Positions 26,202-34,446 of a stretch of 64,000 nucleotides of DNA are shown piece by piece. The stretch lies in contig MKVR01000012.1 of the NCBI GenBank assembly GCA_001899235.1, positions 1 through 64,000 on the forward strand, in the 5' to 3' direction. Source of the stretch: Nitrosospira sp. 56-18 (GTDB lineage: Bacteria > Pseudomonadota > Gammaproteobacteria > Burkholderiales > Nitrosomonadaceae). The first letter of the stretch is position 1. Every line of letters begins with the position of its first letter. A program made the position numbers and the translations under genes. Under the pieces are notes generated by a model. The model did not search any database. It was not told the origin of the DNA and worked only from the letters and a program-made list of their open reading frames with translations.

Positions 26202-26852
26202 ATGATACTCAAACGCAATCCCGTCTTTTTGCCCAGCCTGATGCTTGTTCTTGCAGCGCATGGCGCATTGCTTTATTTCCTTTTCAAGCAGCAATTGATC
26301 CCGCCGCCGGAACAGCTAGCCACCCTCCTCGTCAATTTTATCCCTGCCACCCGGCCGCAGGAAGAAGCCAAACCCGAGCCTCCGCCGCCTTTGCCCAAAC
26401 CGAAGCCGGTCAAGAAACAACAATCCCGCCAGATAGTCGCGGAAGCTCCGGTGATCTCGGAAAGCGAGCCGGTCGCGCTGGCGCCAGCGCCTGAGCCCGA
26501 ACCTGTGCCCGTGGAAGAAGCTCCCCCCGCGCCCCGCGCGCCCCAGATGCCGGCAGGCCCCGTCACGCTATCTTCCGAGCTGTCGGTCGCATGTCCCGAA
26601 CTCAGTGCACCCGCCTACCCTCCCCTTTCCCGGCGCCTCGGTGAAGAAGGTAAACTGATGCTGCGCGTCGAGCTGGACGAAAAAGGTTATGTCAGTGTTG
26701 CGCGAGTCGTTACCAGCAGCGGTTTCAAGCGGCTCGACGACGCTGCCATGGCTGCGGTAAAAACCTGGCGGTGCACGCCGCCGGTGCGCGATGGCCAGCC
26801 GGTAAGAGCCATCGCTCTGCAACCCTTCAACTTTGTACTGCAAGGAGATTGA
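26202..26852 (+). CDS. tonB: TonB energy transducer
   Basis: 216 residues. Short cytoplasmic start, transmembrane helix at about 9-27 (FLPSLMLVLAAHGALLYFLF), then a Pro/Glu/Lys-rich spacer at about 45-115 that spans the periplasm (EEAKPEPPPPLPKPKPVKK). The C-terminal TonB domain has APAYPPLSRRLGEEGKLMLR and VTSSGFKRLDDAAMAAVKTW. TonB conveys proton-motive force from ExbBD to outer-membrane receptors for siderophores, cobalamin and similar ligands. ExbB and ExbD follow directly. Confidence 0.92.
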   Translation: MILKRNPVFLPSLMLVLAAHGALLYFLFKQQLIPPPEQLATLLVNFIPATRPQEEAKPEPPPPLPKPKPVKKQQSRQIVAEAPVISESEPVALAPAPEPEPVPVEEAPPAPRAPQMPAGPVTLSSELSVACPELSAPAYPPLSRRLGEEGKLMLRVELDEKGYVSVARVVTSSGFKRLDDAAMAAVKTWRCTPPVRDGQPVRAIALQPFNFVLQGD

Positions 26853-26856
26853 TCTA

Positions 26857-27606
26857 ATGCAAACAGGTCTCGGATTTTCTAATTTTCTGGCGCAGCTCGA
26901 TGGCGTCGGTATCAGCGTGCTTGTGCTGCTGCTGGGTCTTTCGGTAGCGAGCTGGTATCTCATCCTTACCAAGAGTCTGTCGAATTTCCTGGCAGGAAGG
27001 CGCGCCGACGCCTTTCTCAAGCGCTTCTGGAGCGCCAGTTCCCTGCAGGAAGTGAACTCGACGCTGAAAGAAGGGAAAGCAGACTCGAATGATAACGCCT
27101 TCGCACAGCTTGCGCAGCTTGCAATGGATGCTGCCGTCGATTCGGAAAAACATGGCCTGCAAAAACTTGCCGCAGCAGGCGGAGCAAGCGAATTCATTAC
27201 CCGCGTATTACGAAATGGCCTCGACCAGGAGGCCACCCGGGTCGAGAACGGCCTGACGGTGATAGCCTCGGCAGGTTCCGCCGCGCCCTATATCGGCTTG
27301 TTCGGCACAGTATGGGGGATTTATCACGCGCTGGTTCAGATAGGGCTTTCCGGCCAGGGCACCTTGGACAAGGTGGCCGGTCCGGTGGGGGAGGCGTTGA
27401 TCATGACCGCCCTGGGCCTTGCTGTCGCGATTCCCGCCGTACTGGCCTATAACACGTTCGTGCGCCGTAACCGCATCTGGCTGGCCCGGCTCGATGCCTT
27501 TGCCCATGATCTCTTCGTATTGATCGCGGTCGGCGCAAAAACGAATAGCTCCGCCGGGGACGAACGGCCCCTTCGCGTCGTGGCGCCGAGCGAAAGGAGA
27601 CTATAA
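26857..27606 (+). CDS. exbB: ExbB/TolQ-family proton channel protein
   Basis: 249 residues from the ATG at 26857, which has a GGAGATT ribosome-binding site; an upstream ATG inside the end of tonB lacks support. Three transmembrane helices are visible: about 10-32, 125-150 (APYIGLFGTVWGIYHALVQI) and 165-190 (GEALIMTALGLAVAIPAVLA). The GLFGTVWGI and T.LGL..AIPA motifs are typical of MotA/TolQ/ExbB channels. It forms the inner-membrane motor with ExbD and TonB. The stop overlaps the exbD start as TAATG. Confidence 0.92.
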   Translation: MQTGLGFSNFLAQLDGVGISVLVLLLGLSVASWYLILTKSLSNFLAGRRADAFLKRFWSASSLQEVNSTLKEGKADSNDNAFAQLAQLAMDAAVDSEKHGLQKLAAAGGASEFITRVLRNGLDQEATRVENGLTVIASAGSAAPYIGLFGTVWGIYHALVQIGLSGQGTLDKVAGPVGEALIMTALGLAVAIPAVLAYNTFVRRNRIWLARLDAFAHDLFVLIAVGAKTNSSAGDERPLRVVAPSERRL

Positions 27607-28028
27607 TGGCTTTCGGAAGCATGGAAGGGGGCAGCCGCCAGATACCCATGGCTGAAATCAACGTGGTCCCGCTGGTTGATGTCATGCTGGTGTTGCTGGT
27701 GATCTTCATAATCACTGCTCCCCTGCTGACGCATTCAGTGAAAATCGATCTGCCAAAGGCATCGAGCAGTCCGAATATCACTCAGCCGGAGCATATTGAA
27801 TTCGCGCTACGCGAAGATTCCAGCCTCTACTGGAACGGGGAGCCCGTTACCATGGATGTGCTGGCTCCGCGGTTTGCCGCCGCTGCCAGCCAGAATGCCA
27901 ACATGGAGCTGCATATACGGGCCGACAAACATGTCCATTACGAGCAGGTGGCGCGAGTCATGTCCATCGCGGCGAAAGCCGGGCTGGTTCGAATAGGTTT
28001 TGTAACGGATCCTTCCGAGCAGAATTAG
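27606..28028 (+). CDS. exbD: ExbD/TolR-family biopolymer transport protein
   Basis: 140 residues. Cytoplasmic start, then one transmembrane helix with the key acidic residue in MAEINVVPLVDVMLVLLVIF (the proton-carrying Asp in LVD), then a periplasmic domain with HIRADKHVHYEQVARVMSIA. It works with ExbB and TonB in the same operon. Its stop codon TAG (28026-28028) coincides with the first bases of a family B repeat terminus (TAGGGAAG). Confidence 0.92.
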   Translation: MAFGSMEGGSRQIPMAEINVVPLVDVMLVLLVIFIITAPLLTHSVKIDLPKASSSPNITQPEHIEFALREDSSLYWNGEPVTMDVLAPRFAAAASQNANMELHIRADKHVHYEQVARVMSIAAKAGLVRIGFVTDPSEQN

Positions 28029-28075
28029 GGAAGTCCTGGATAAGTCTTCGCCAGCGCCCTCGGTACGTGGCGGAT
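28026..28075. repeat. Family B repeat, degenerate end fragment
   Basis: The sequence TAGGGAAGTCCTGGATAAGT and the following TCTTCGCCAGCGC resemble the family B terminus TAGGGAAGCGCTGAATAAAT plus CTCCGCTGGCGC, with several substitutions. Only this one end is recognised. It begins exactly in the exbD stop codon. Confidence 0.45.
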
Positions 28076-28079
28076 CTGC

Positions 28080-28697
28080 TTGAATGAGGTTAAAATCGCA
28101 TCTTGTCCACGGCCATTCGAGGAAAAGTGCGATGGAAGAAAGGCTTTACGATTCGTTCCGGACAAACACCGCGACATGCCTGGCGTGACGCCCGGCAGCC
28201 GCTGGCGCCGTTTCCTTGTCCATCTTTCCATCGCCTCCACCGCGCTGTTTCTCGGCGTCATGTCCTGGCTCATTGCGAAGCCGATGGCAACCCGGCTGCA
28301 TGAAACCGTGCCCGGGCAGCGCATCACCGTGACAGCAACACCCCATATCGACATCAGCCTGGACAGTGACAGCAGCGTGACCGTCACCAATACCGAACCT
28401 CCCCGCATCGAAATACTGAGAGGGAATGCTTTTTTTGACGTCAAGAATACTGGAGCCGAAAAACTGCAGGTGAAGGTGGGAGCAGCCTATATCAGTGGCA
28501 TGGACAGCCGCTTCAGCGTCAGCAAACGTTCTAGCGGGGGCAGTGTGGCGGTAGCGGCGGGACAGGTCGAAATCCAGGTGGAAACAGGAAAGTATCTCGT
28601 TGGCTCCCGGGAAAAAGCGGATTTCAGCAACAAGACGGTAACGGGACAGAGGGTCATAGCAGAAGCAGATATCGTACCCTGGAAACCCACTCGCTAG
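28080..28697 (+). CDS. FecR-domain membrane protein
   Basis: 205 residues from 28080; a start at Met33 (28176, MPGVTPGSRW) is equally plausible. One transmembrane helix lies at about residues 48-66 (LSIASTALFLGVMSWLIAKP). The periplasmic part has the FecR pattern: SSVTVTNTEPPRIEILRGNA, FFDVKN, then GMDSRFSVSKRSSGGSVAVA and AGQVEIQV. Classical FecR proteins relay TonB-receptor signals to a FecI sigma factor. Here the N-terminal anti-sigma part is absent and no FecI gene is adjacent, so this is a shortened FecR of uncertain output. It ends the redoxin-TonB-ExbBD operon, and its TAG stop is the first base triplet of a family B element. Confidence 0.75.
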   Translation: MNEVKIASCPRPFEEKCDGRKALRFVPDKHRDMPGVTPGSRWRRFLVHLSIASTALFLGVMSWLIAKPMATRLHETVPGQRITVTATPHIDISLDSDSSVTVTNTEPPRIEILRGNAFFDVKNTGAEKLQVKVGAAYISGMDSRFSVSKRSSGGSVAVAAGQVEIQVETGKYLVGSREKADFSNKTVTGQRVIAEADIVPWKPTR

Positions 28698-29121
28698 GGA
28701 AGCGCTGAATAAATCCTCGCTGAGCGCGTTGCTGGTAAAATCGGGATGATCATAAGGCGCGCGATGCAGGTCGTAGCCGGGACTCCGATGCCAGGGAGCG
28801 CAACGCCATGAGTGCCCGATTTTATCGCAACCCGGATGGGGCGGGGCTTTGCGGGTGGTCTGCCCTGTCATGCTCCTGGCGAAGGAGCGCCCCGGAGCGT
28901 CGCCCAAGGGGCCCCGCAGAGCGGGGATCGGGCAGCGGAGGGGATGCTTCGACCGCACCACAGGTTTGTTGGGGCGCAGGCATCCCGCTACGGGGTCGCA
29001 TCTTCCTTCGGAAGACACTGCTCCGCCCTGCGCGGTCGCACCATTCGCATCGTCGCCTTTCGCGCATTCCATCCCGCAAAGCCACCTCCGCGCCAGCGGA
29101 GATTTGTTCAGCGCTTCCCTA
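28695..29121. repeat. Family B inverted-repeat element, copy with both ends intact
   Basis: 427 bp including flanks. Left end TA-GGGAAGCGCTGAATAAAT (28695 on), right end inverted GATTTGTTCAGCGCTTCCC-TA (to 29121), giving terminal repeats of about 30 bp and a TA on both sides. TA duplication is typical of IS630/Tc1-type elements. The interior is GC-rich with internal inverted segments such as GGCGGGGCTTTGCGGG versus CCCGCAAAGCCACC, and encodes no transposase. It fills the gap between the FecR-like and amidotransferase genes. Open frames that cross it (for example one from 28812) are fortuitous. Confidence 0.8.
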
Positions 29122-29234
29122 GGGTTCCAGATCCGATTCCGGCCCCGACCCTAATAGCACCTTTCCCTTCCGCAGCCGGTCAGCACCGGCAGCCATGGGA
29201 CCAAGAGGCAGATAGCCACAACCATTCGCGTCGC

Positions 29235-30014
29235 ATGAAGCCAGTCGCCATATTCAAACATCATCCGCTGGAAGGACCAGGATATTTCGCCACCTATCTG
29301 GATTCCCGCTCCATTTCCTGGCGGCTCATCGAGGTGGATGCATGCGAAGCCCTTCCTTCCGAAGCTGCTCAGTTCGCCGGACTGGTATTCATGGGAGGAC
29401 CCATGAGTGTAAACGATGATCTGCCATGGATCGGGCCGGCGCTTGCATTGATACGCCAGGCGGTTGCGGAAAACATACCGGTGCTAGGCCATTGTCTCGG
29501 TGGCCAATTGATGGCCAAGGCACTCGGGGGCACCGTGAGCCGGAGTCCTGTCAAGCAAATCGGGTGGGGCAAAGTCCAGGTTGCGGACACTCCGGCGGCA
29601 AGAGCGTGGTTTGGCGAACTTTCTGCCTTCGAGGCATTCCATTGGCATGGAGAAGCCTTTACCATCCCTGAAGGGGCGGCCGTGGCGCTTTCCGATTCCT
29701 ATTGCAGGAACCAGGCATTCGTCCTGGATAAACACCTGGCACTCCAGTGTCATGTGGAAATGACTGAAGAAATGGTAGAAACCTGGTGCAGCAACGGCGC
29801 CGGCGAAATTGCGGCAAGCCCTGGGCCAGCAGTCCAGCCGGCGGAAGCGATACAAACCGGCCTGGATGAGCGCATTCCCGCCTTGAATCAGGTCGCCTGC
29901 CGCTTATATGAGAAATGGGTTGCGGGGTTTAGCGAAGCTCTAACAAATCCGCACCCTGAAGGAGAGAGGAGAACAGCCTCGCGGAACAAGGGTCATCCTG
30001 AATCCGGTAGTTGA
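29235..30014 (+). CDS. Class I glutamine amidotransferase-like protein
   Basis: 259 residues from the ATG at 29235 (MKPVAIFKHHPLEGPGYF); longer frames upstream run through a repeat and are not credible. The GATase-1 core is present: LVFMGGPMSVND, the nucleophile Cys in PVLGHCLGGQLMAKALGG near residue 97, and the His in LALQCHVEMTEEMVETW with following Glu. Stand-alone members of this group resemble GMP-synthase-type amidotransferase domains and may act on gamma-glutamyl compounds; the substrate is unknown. The last residues (GHPESGS) and the stop are encoded by the end of a family A repeat, so the tail is probably foreign. Confidence 0.88.
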   Translation: MKPVAIFKHHPLEGPGYFATYLDSRSISWRLIEVDACEALPSEAAQFAGLVFMGGPMSVNDDLPWIGPALALIRQAVAENIPVLGHCLGGQLMAKALGGTVSRSPVKQIGWGKVQVADTPAARAWFGELSAFEAFHWHGEAFTIPEGAAVALSDSYCRNQAFVLDKHLALQCHVEMTEEMVETWCSNGAGEIAASPGPAVQPAEAIQTGLDERIPALNQVACRLYEKWVAGFSEALTNPHPEGERRTASRNKGHPESGS

Positions 30015-30121
30015 CCACTCATTTCCAGTTTTTAGAGCCATGATCCACAAAGATTTTCGCGATACGCGATGTTCGTCTGCGTGATGAGTTCGCTATTCGC
30101 TACAAAGCGGATTCAGGATGA
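29993..30121. repeat. Family A inverted-repeat element, copy 2
   Basis: 129 bp. Left end TCATCCTGAATCCGGTAGTT, right end (inverted) GCGGATTCAGGATGA. The interior is the reverse complement of copy 1, for example AAGATTTTCGCGATACGCGA. It sits between two convergent genes: the amidotransferase reads into its left end, and the yajQ stop codon (30122-30124) abuts its right end exactly. Confidence 0.8.
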
Positions 30122-30607
30122 TCACTCGCGGAAATTCTGGAATTGAAGCGGGAATTCGGTAATCGATTTCTTGACCAGTTGTATGGCTTCCTGCAGGGTG
30201 TCGCGTTTCGCCCCTGAGACGCGGACGGCATCTCCCTGGATACTGCCTTGCACCTTGAGCTTGCTATCCTTGATCAGCCGGATGATTTTTTTTGCCAGTT
30301 CGCTTTCCACGCCTGTTTTCACTGTTGCCTGCTGCTTGACCTTATTGCCGCTGATTTTTTCGACCTGTCCCCTGTCGAGGCATCGCACATCGACATTGCG
30401 CTTGGCCAGCTTGGCCATGAGAATATCCAGCACCTGGCCCAGCTTGAATTCATCATCCGCGAAGACGGTAAGCGTGTAATCCGCCTGCTCCACGCGAGCA
30501 TCCGATCCCTTGAAATCAAAGCGGGTGCTGACCTCCTTGTTCACCTGGTCAACTGCGTTTCTTACCTCCTGCTTGTCAACTTCAGAAACAATGTCGAATG
30601 AGGGCAT
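30122..30607 (-). CDS. yajQ: YajQ-family nucleotide-binding protein
   Basis: 161 residues, UPF0234/YajQ. It begins [20 protein letters not shown], followed by [16 protein letters not shown], the family signature, and ends with [20 protein letters not shown]. Two ferredoxin-like halves are expected. In Xanthomonas and Pseudomonas the protein binds cyclic di-GMP and affects transcription; elsewhere it is reported to bind RNA or nucleotides. Length is standard. It lies downstream of argG on the same strand. Confidence 0.95.
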   Translation of the reverse strand: MPSFDIVSEVDKQEVRNAVDQVNKEVSTRFDFKGSDARVEQADYTLTVFADDEFKLGQVLDILMAKLAKRNVDVRCLDRGQVEKISGNKVKQQATVKTGVESELAKKIIRLIKDSKLKVQGSIQGDAVRVSGAKRDTLQEAIQLVKKSITEFPLQFQNFRE

Positions 30608-30671
30608 GCTCGATTCTCCTGAATTACCAGTCTCCTTTCAGCCGCTTGGACCGATTGGGGCCGCCCGGCGC

Positions 30672-31922
30672 TTATTTTCTTTTTCTCAAATTTGCCGCAA
30701 TGCGCATCCGCAACGCATTCAGCTTGATAAATCCGGCCGCATCGGTCTGATTATAGGCACCCTGGTCATCCTCGAAGGTGGAAATGCGGGGATCGAACAG
30801 GGAGTCGGTTTTGGAATCCCGACCCACCACGGTAACATTGCCCTTGTAGAGCTTCACCCGCACCCAGCCATTTACGTTGATCTGGGATGCGTCGACCAGG
30901 CTTTGCATCATCCTCCTCTCGGGACTCCACCAATAACCATTGTAAATCATGGCGGCATATCTCGGCATCAGCTCATCCTTCAGGTGAGCCTCCTCCCGGT
31001 CGAGGGTGATGGATTCCATGGCCCTATGGGCGCGAAGCATGATCGTTCCTCCAGGAGTCTCGTAGCAGCCGCGGGATTTCATGCCCACATAACGATTCTC
31101 GACCAGATCCAGCCGCCCGATCCCATGCTTGCCGCCTAACTGATTCAATTGCGCAAGTACGCGCGCAGGCGAAAGCGGCTTGCCATTGAGCGCGATGATA
31201 TCGCCTTGCCTGAATTCCAGGTCGAGATATTCGGCCTCGTCCGGCGCTTTTTCCGGCGAGACGCTCCAGCGCCACATGGATTCTTCCGGTTCCCGCGCGG
31301 GATCTTCCAGAATACGGCCCTCATAGGAGATGTGCAGCAGATTGGCGTCCATGCTATAAGGGGACCCTTTCTTTTTCTTCATTTCCACCGGGATGCCATG
31401 CTGTTCCGCATACGCCAGAAGCTTTTCCCGCGAAGTGAGATCCCATTCGCGCCACGGCGCGATCACGCGGATATCGGGTTTCAACGCGTAATAGCCAAGT
31501 TCGAAGCGCACCTGGTCGTTGCCCTTCCCGGTTGCGCCATGAGAAACCGCATCCGCCTGCGTTTCCAGCGCGATTTCGATCTGGCGTTTAGCGATCAGCG
31601 GGCGGGCGATACTGGTTCCAAGAAGATATTCGCCTTCATATATCGTATTGGCCCGAAACATGGGAAAAACAAAGTCCCGCACGAATTCTTCGCGAAGATC
31701 TTCGATAAAAATTTCCTTCACACCCAATTGCCTGGCCTTTGCCCGCGCCGGCTCCACTTCCTCCCCCTGTCCGATATCCGCGGTGAATGTCACGACCTCG
31801 CATCGGTACGTATCCTGCAGCCACTTCAGGATCACGGAAGTATCCAATCCGCCGGAAAAAGCGAGCACAACCTTTCCGATATCGGCCGTTCTGGATGTTC
31901 CTGATTTTTTTGATTTTTTCAT
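30672..31922 (-). CDS. argG: Argininosuccinate synthase
   Basis: 416 residues from [20 protein letters not shown]; a Met 12 codons earlier is possible. It condenses citrulline and aspartate with ATP, the penultimate step of arginine synthesis. The ATP-pyrophosphatase loop is [18 protein letters not shown]. Further signatures are [20 protein letters not shown] and [20 protein letters not shown], then [15 protein letters not shown]. The length and the lack of an inserted domain mark the common type I enzyme. argF lies immediately upstream on the same strand and argD a little further. Confidence 0.96.
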   Translation of the reverse strand: MKKSKKSGTSRTADIGKVVLAFSGGLDTSVILKWLQDTYRCEVVTFTADIGQGEEVEPARAKARQLGVKEIFIEDLREEFVRDFVFPMFRANTIYEGEYLLGTSIARPLIAKRQIEIALETQADAVSHGATGKGNDQVRFELGYYALKPDIRVIAPWREWDLTSREKLLAYAEQHGIPVEMKKKKGSPYSMDANLLHISYEGRILEDPAREPEESMWRWSVSPEKAPDEAEYLDLEFRQGDIIALNGKPLSPARVLAQLNQLGGKHGIGRLDLVENRYVGMKSRGCYETPGGTIMLRAHRAMESITLDREEAHLKDELMPRYAAMIYNGYWWSPERRMMQSLVDASQINVNGWVRVKLYKGNVTVVGRDSKTDSLFDPRISTFEDDQGAYNQTDAAGFIKLNALRMRIAANLRKRK

Positions 31923-31958
31923 TCCATACCCTATTGATGACAAACCCCGGAACCGCAA

Positions 31959-32915
31959 TCAAGCCGGTAAAGTTTTTGCGCCAGCGACGCCGTTCTCCAG
32001 GCCTATTTTCCCCAGCAAAAGATACTCGATGAGCGCCTTCTGGGTATGAAGCCGATTCTCCGCTTCTTCCCATACTATCGACTGCGGGCCATCGATAACT
32101 TCCGCCGCCACCTCCTCCCCCCTATGCGCAGGCAGGCAGTGCATGAACAGCGTATCCGGCTTGGCACAAGCCATCATTTCCGCATCCACGCGAAAATTGG
32201 CGAAATCCCTTTTTCTTTCCTCGGTCTCTGCCTCGAAACCCATGCTCGTCCAGACATCCGTGGTGACTAGATCAGCACCTTTTACCGCATCGTGGGGATC
32301 GGCGAATTCCTCGTAGTGGTCGGTGCCATAAAGTCCCGCCCGCTCCGGTTCGACTTCGTATCCCGGTGGAGTCGACACATGCACATTGAAATCGAAAACC
32401 TCTGCAGCTTGAAGCCAGGTGTTGCATACGTTATTGGAATCCCCGATCCACGCAATCGTTTTGCCGACGATACTTCCATTTCGTTCGATAAAAGTGAAAA
32501 TGTCCCCCATGATCTGGCAAGGATGGTACTCATCAGTCAATCCGTTGATCACAGGCACCCGGGAGTGGTCGGCGAAGCGGCTGATGATGCTGTGTTCATA
32601 AGTGCGTATCATGACAATATCGACCATCCGGGAAATGACGCGAGCCGCATCCTCTACCGGTTCGCCCCGCCCCAGTTGCGTATCGCGGGTGGAAAGATAG
32701 ATCGCGGCGCCTCCCAGCTGATGCATACCCGCTTCGAATGACAAGCGGGTGCGCGTGGAATGCTTGTCGAAAATCATTGCCATGGTTCGGTCTTCCAGGG
32801 GCCAGTAGCGGCGGTACTGCTTGAATTCATGCTTGATCCAGCGCGTCCGCTCAAACAGATACTCGAACTCCCCCCGGGAGAAATCGTTGAATTGCAAGAA
32901 ATGCTTGATCCGCAT
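31959..32915 (-). CDS. argF: Ornithine carbamoyltransferase
   Basis: 318 residues. It converts ornithine and carbamoyl phosphate to citrulline. The carbamoyl-phosphate loop is FDKHSTRTRLSFEAGMHQLG near residue 55. HPCQIMGDIFTFIE follows, and the ornithine-binding motif is FMHCLPAHRGEEVAAEVIDG near residue 270. It is followed by argG after 36 bases, consistent with one operon. The ATG lies two bases inside from a family A repeat. The only ribosome-binding-like sequence (AGGA, six to seven bases upstream) belongs to the repeat terminus, so the repeat probably affects its translation. Confidence 0.96.
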   Translation of the reverse strand: MRIKHFLQFNDFSRGEFEYLFERTRWIKHEFKQYRRYWPLEDRTMAMIFDKHSTRTRLSFEAGMHQLGGAAIYLSTRDTQLGRGEPVEDAARVISRMVDIVMIRTYEHSIISRFADHSRVPVINGLTDEYHPCQIMGDIFTFIERNGSIVGKTIAWIGDSNNVCNTWLQAAEVFDFNVHVSTPPGYEVEPERAGLYGTDHYEEFADPHDAVKGADLVTTDVWTSMGFEAETEERKRDFANFRVDAEMMACAKPDTLFMHCLPAHRGEEVAAEVIDGPQSIVWEEAENRLHTQKALIEYLLLGKIGLENGVAGAKTLPA

Positions 32916-32917
32916 AA

Positions 32918-33188
32918 TTATCCTGAATCCGGCAGTTGTAGCAAACTCACCATGCCGGTGAGCGTCGGGTACCGCGGAAAGTCTTGGTGGATCATAGCTC
33001 TATGCCGGAACTAAACTACCACCTACTAGATGCAGGTGGGTTAGCGCAGCTTGGATGCAGATGACTAAAGTCATCCAACCGCATCAAGCTAAACGCGCAT
33101 GAGTCAACCCCATCAAAGTCACCGTCTAAAGACAGTGGTTTTAACCAAATTTATTGAAATAAGCGGTCAGCTGCCGGATTTAGGATTA
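32918..33188. repeat. Family A element, copy 3, with nested insertion
   Basis: 271 bp between argF and argD. Left end TTATCCTGAATCCGGCAGTT, right end inverted CAGCTGCCGGATTTAGGATTA. The left 90 bases match copies 1 and 2 (TCACCATGCCGGTGAGCGTC, GGATCATAGCTC). The extra length is an insertion at about 33012-33156. The element begins two bases from the argF start codon and so forms its leader; it also spans the space where an argF promoter would lie. Confidence 0.8.
33012..33156. mobile_element. Hairpin-rich nested insertion in family A copy 3
   Basis: About 145 bp absent from the other family A copies. It contains three hairpins: CCACCT/AGGTGG (33019-33039), GATGACT-aa-AGTCATC (33060-33075) within a wider GCTTG..GCATC/CAAGC stem, and CACCGTCT/AGACAGTG (33119-33136). 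Subterminal hairpins of this kind occur at the ends of IS200/IS605-family elements, so it may be a non-autonomous (PATE-like) derivative. That assignment is inference; no transposase is present and the borders are approximate. Confidence 0.45.
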
Positions 33189-33273
33189 TTGGCAAACACA
33201 AGCTGGATCTCGAACAACAGGCCGTAACCCTTACGCTGGCGCTCCTCCCCAAGCGGCCGGACCGCCCGCATCA

Positions 33274-34446
33274 TCATGCCGCCAGGAACTCCCGGATAAT
33301 ACCGGACAGGAGATTCACCACCTGCTCAGCTTCGCTTCTCTTCATGATCAGGGGAGGCAACAAGCGAACCACTTTATCCGAGGTCACATTGATCAGAAGT
33401 CCTTGTTTCAGGGCCTCCCCGACGAGATCGCCGCAAGGCCTGGAAAGTTCGATCCCGATCATCAATCCCTGGCCCCGAATTTCCTTTATATCCGGCAGAT
33501 CGGAAAGCTGTGTCCTCAACAGGCTGCGCATGAAGTCGCCTATTTCCATCGCATTTCTCAGCAGGCCTTCCTCTTCGATCACTTCCAGCGTGGTCATGGC
33601 GGCACTGCATGCCAGAGGATTGCCGCCAAAAGTAGAAGCATGATTGCCTGGCTTGAACACTTCCGCCGCCGTGCCTTTCGCAAGGCAGGCGCCGATGGCG
33701 ACCCCCGAACCCAGGCCTTTCGCCAGAGTGATCACATCAGGCATGATGCCGGTATGCTGAAACGCGAACCACTTGCCGCTGCGGCCGATGCCGCATTGCA
33801 CCTCATCCAGCATCAGCAGCCAGCCGTTCTGGTCACATAGATGGCGCAACCCCTGCAGGTACGTCGCCTGCGGCACGTTGACACCCCCTTCGCCCTGGTA
33901 TGGCTCAACCAGGATGGCGACGATGTTCTTGTTGCGAATACCTACCTGCTCCACCGCTTCCAGGTCGTTGTATGGCACGCGTGCAAATCCTGTCAGCAAC
34001 GGCTCGAACCCTGCCTGCACTTTCCGGTTGCCGCTCGCAGTCAGGGTAGCCATGGTGCGACCATGAAACGATTTTTCCATTACCACAATTGTGGGAAGAT
34101 CGATACCTTTGCCATGGCCGAATAGTCTGGCCAGCTTGATCGCCGCTTCGTTCGCCTCCGCGCCGGAATTGCAAAAAAATGCCCGGTCCATTCCTGAGAG
34201 GGCAGCCAGCCGGACGGCCAGTTGTTCCTGCCTTCCTATCCGGTAAAGATTGGAGGTATGAATGAGCGTTCCAGCCTGGCTGCAGATCGCTTTCACCAGC
34301 CTGGGATGACAGTGTCCTAACCCGCATACCGCTACCCCTGCCAGCGCATCGAGATAGCGCTTGCCTGCTTCGTCCCACAACCACACCCCTTCGCCTTTTG
34401 CAAAAGTGACAGGCTGAGGCAAATAGGTGTTCATCAGATTTGACAT
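33274..34446 (-). CDS. argD: Acetylornithine aminotransferase
   Basis: 390 residues, class III PLP aminotransferase. It makes N-acetylornithine from the semialdehyde in arginine synthesis, and often also succinyl-diaminopimelate for lysine. Key blocks are LDALAGVAVCGLGHCHPRLV, AFFCNSGAEANEAAIKLARL and LMLDEVQCGIGRSGKWFAFQ, with the PLP lysine in VITLAKGLGSGVAIGACL near residue 245 and TFGGNPLACSAA. It is upstream of argF and argG on the same strand, but the family A repeat separates them. Confidence 0.94.
   Translation of the reverse strand: MSNLMNTYLPQPVTFAKGEGVWLWDEAGKRYLDALAGVAVCGLGHCHPRLVKAICSQAGTLIHTSNLYRIGRQEQLAVRLAALSGMDRAFFCNSGAEANEAAIKLARLFGHGKGIDLPTIVVMEKSFHGRTMATLTASGNRKVQAGFEPLLTGFARVPYNDLEAVEQVGIRNKNIVAILVEPYQGEGGVNVPQATYLQGLRHLCDQNGWLLMLDEVQCGIGRSGKWFAFQHTGIMPDVITLAKGLGSGVAIGACLAKGTAAEVFKPGNHASTFGGNPLACSAAMTTLEVIEEEGLLRNAMEIGDFMRSLLRTQLSDLPDIKEIRGQGLMIGIELSRPCGDLVGEALKQGLLINVTSDKVVRLLPPLIMKRSEAEQVVNLLSGIIREFLAA

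Noticed and set aside
28146-29072. 308-codon minus-strand frame
   Set aside because: It crosses the FecR-like gene and the family B element, and its translation has no recognisable content.
28812-29234. Extension of the amidotransferase frame upstream to 28812
   Set aside because: It runs through a family B repeat; family similarity begins at the ATG at 29235.
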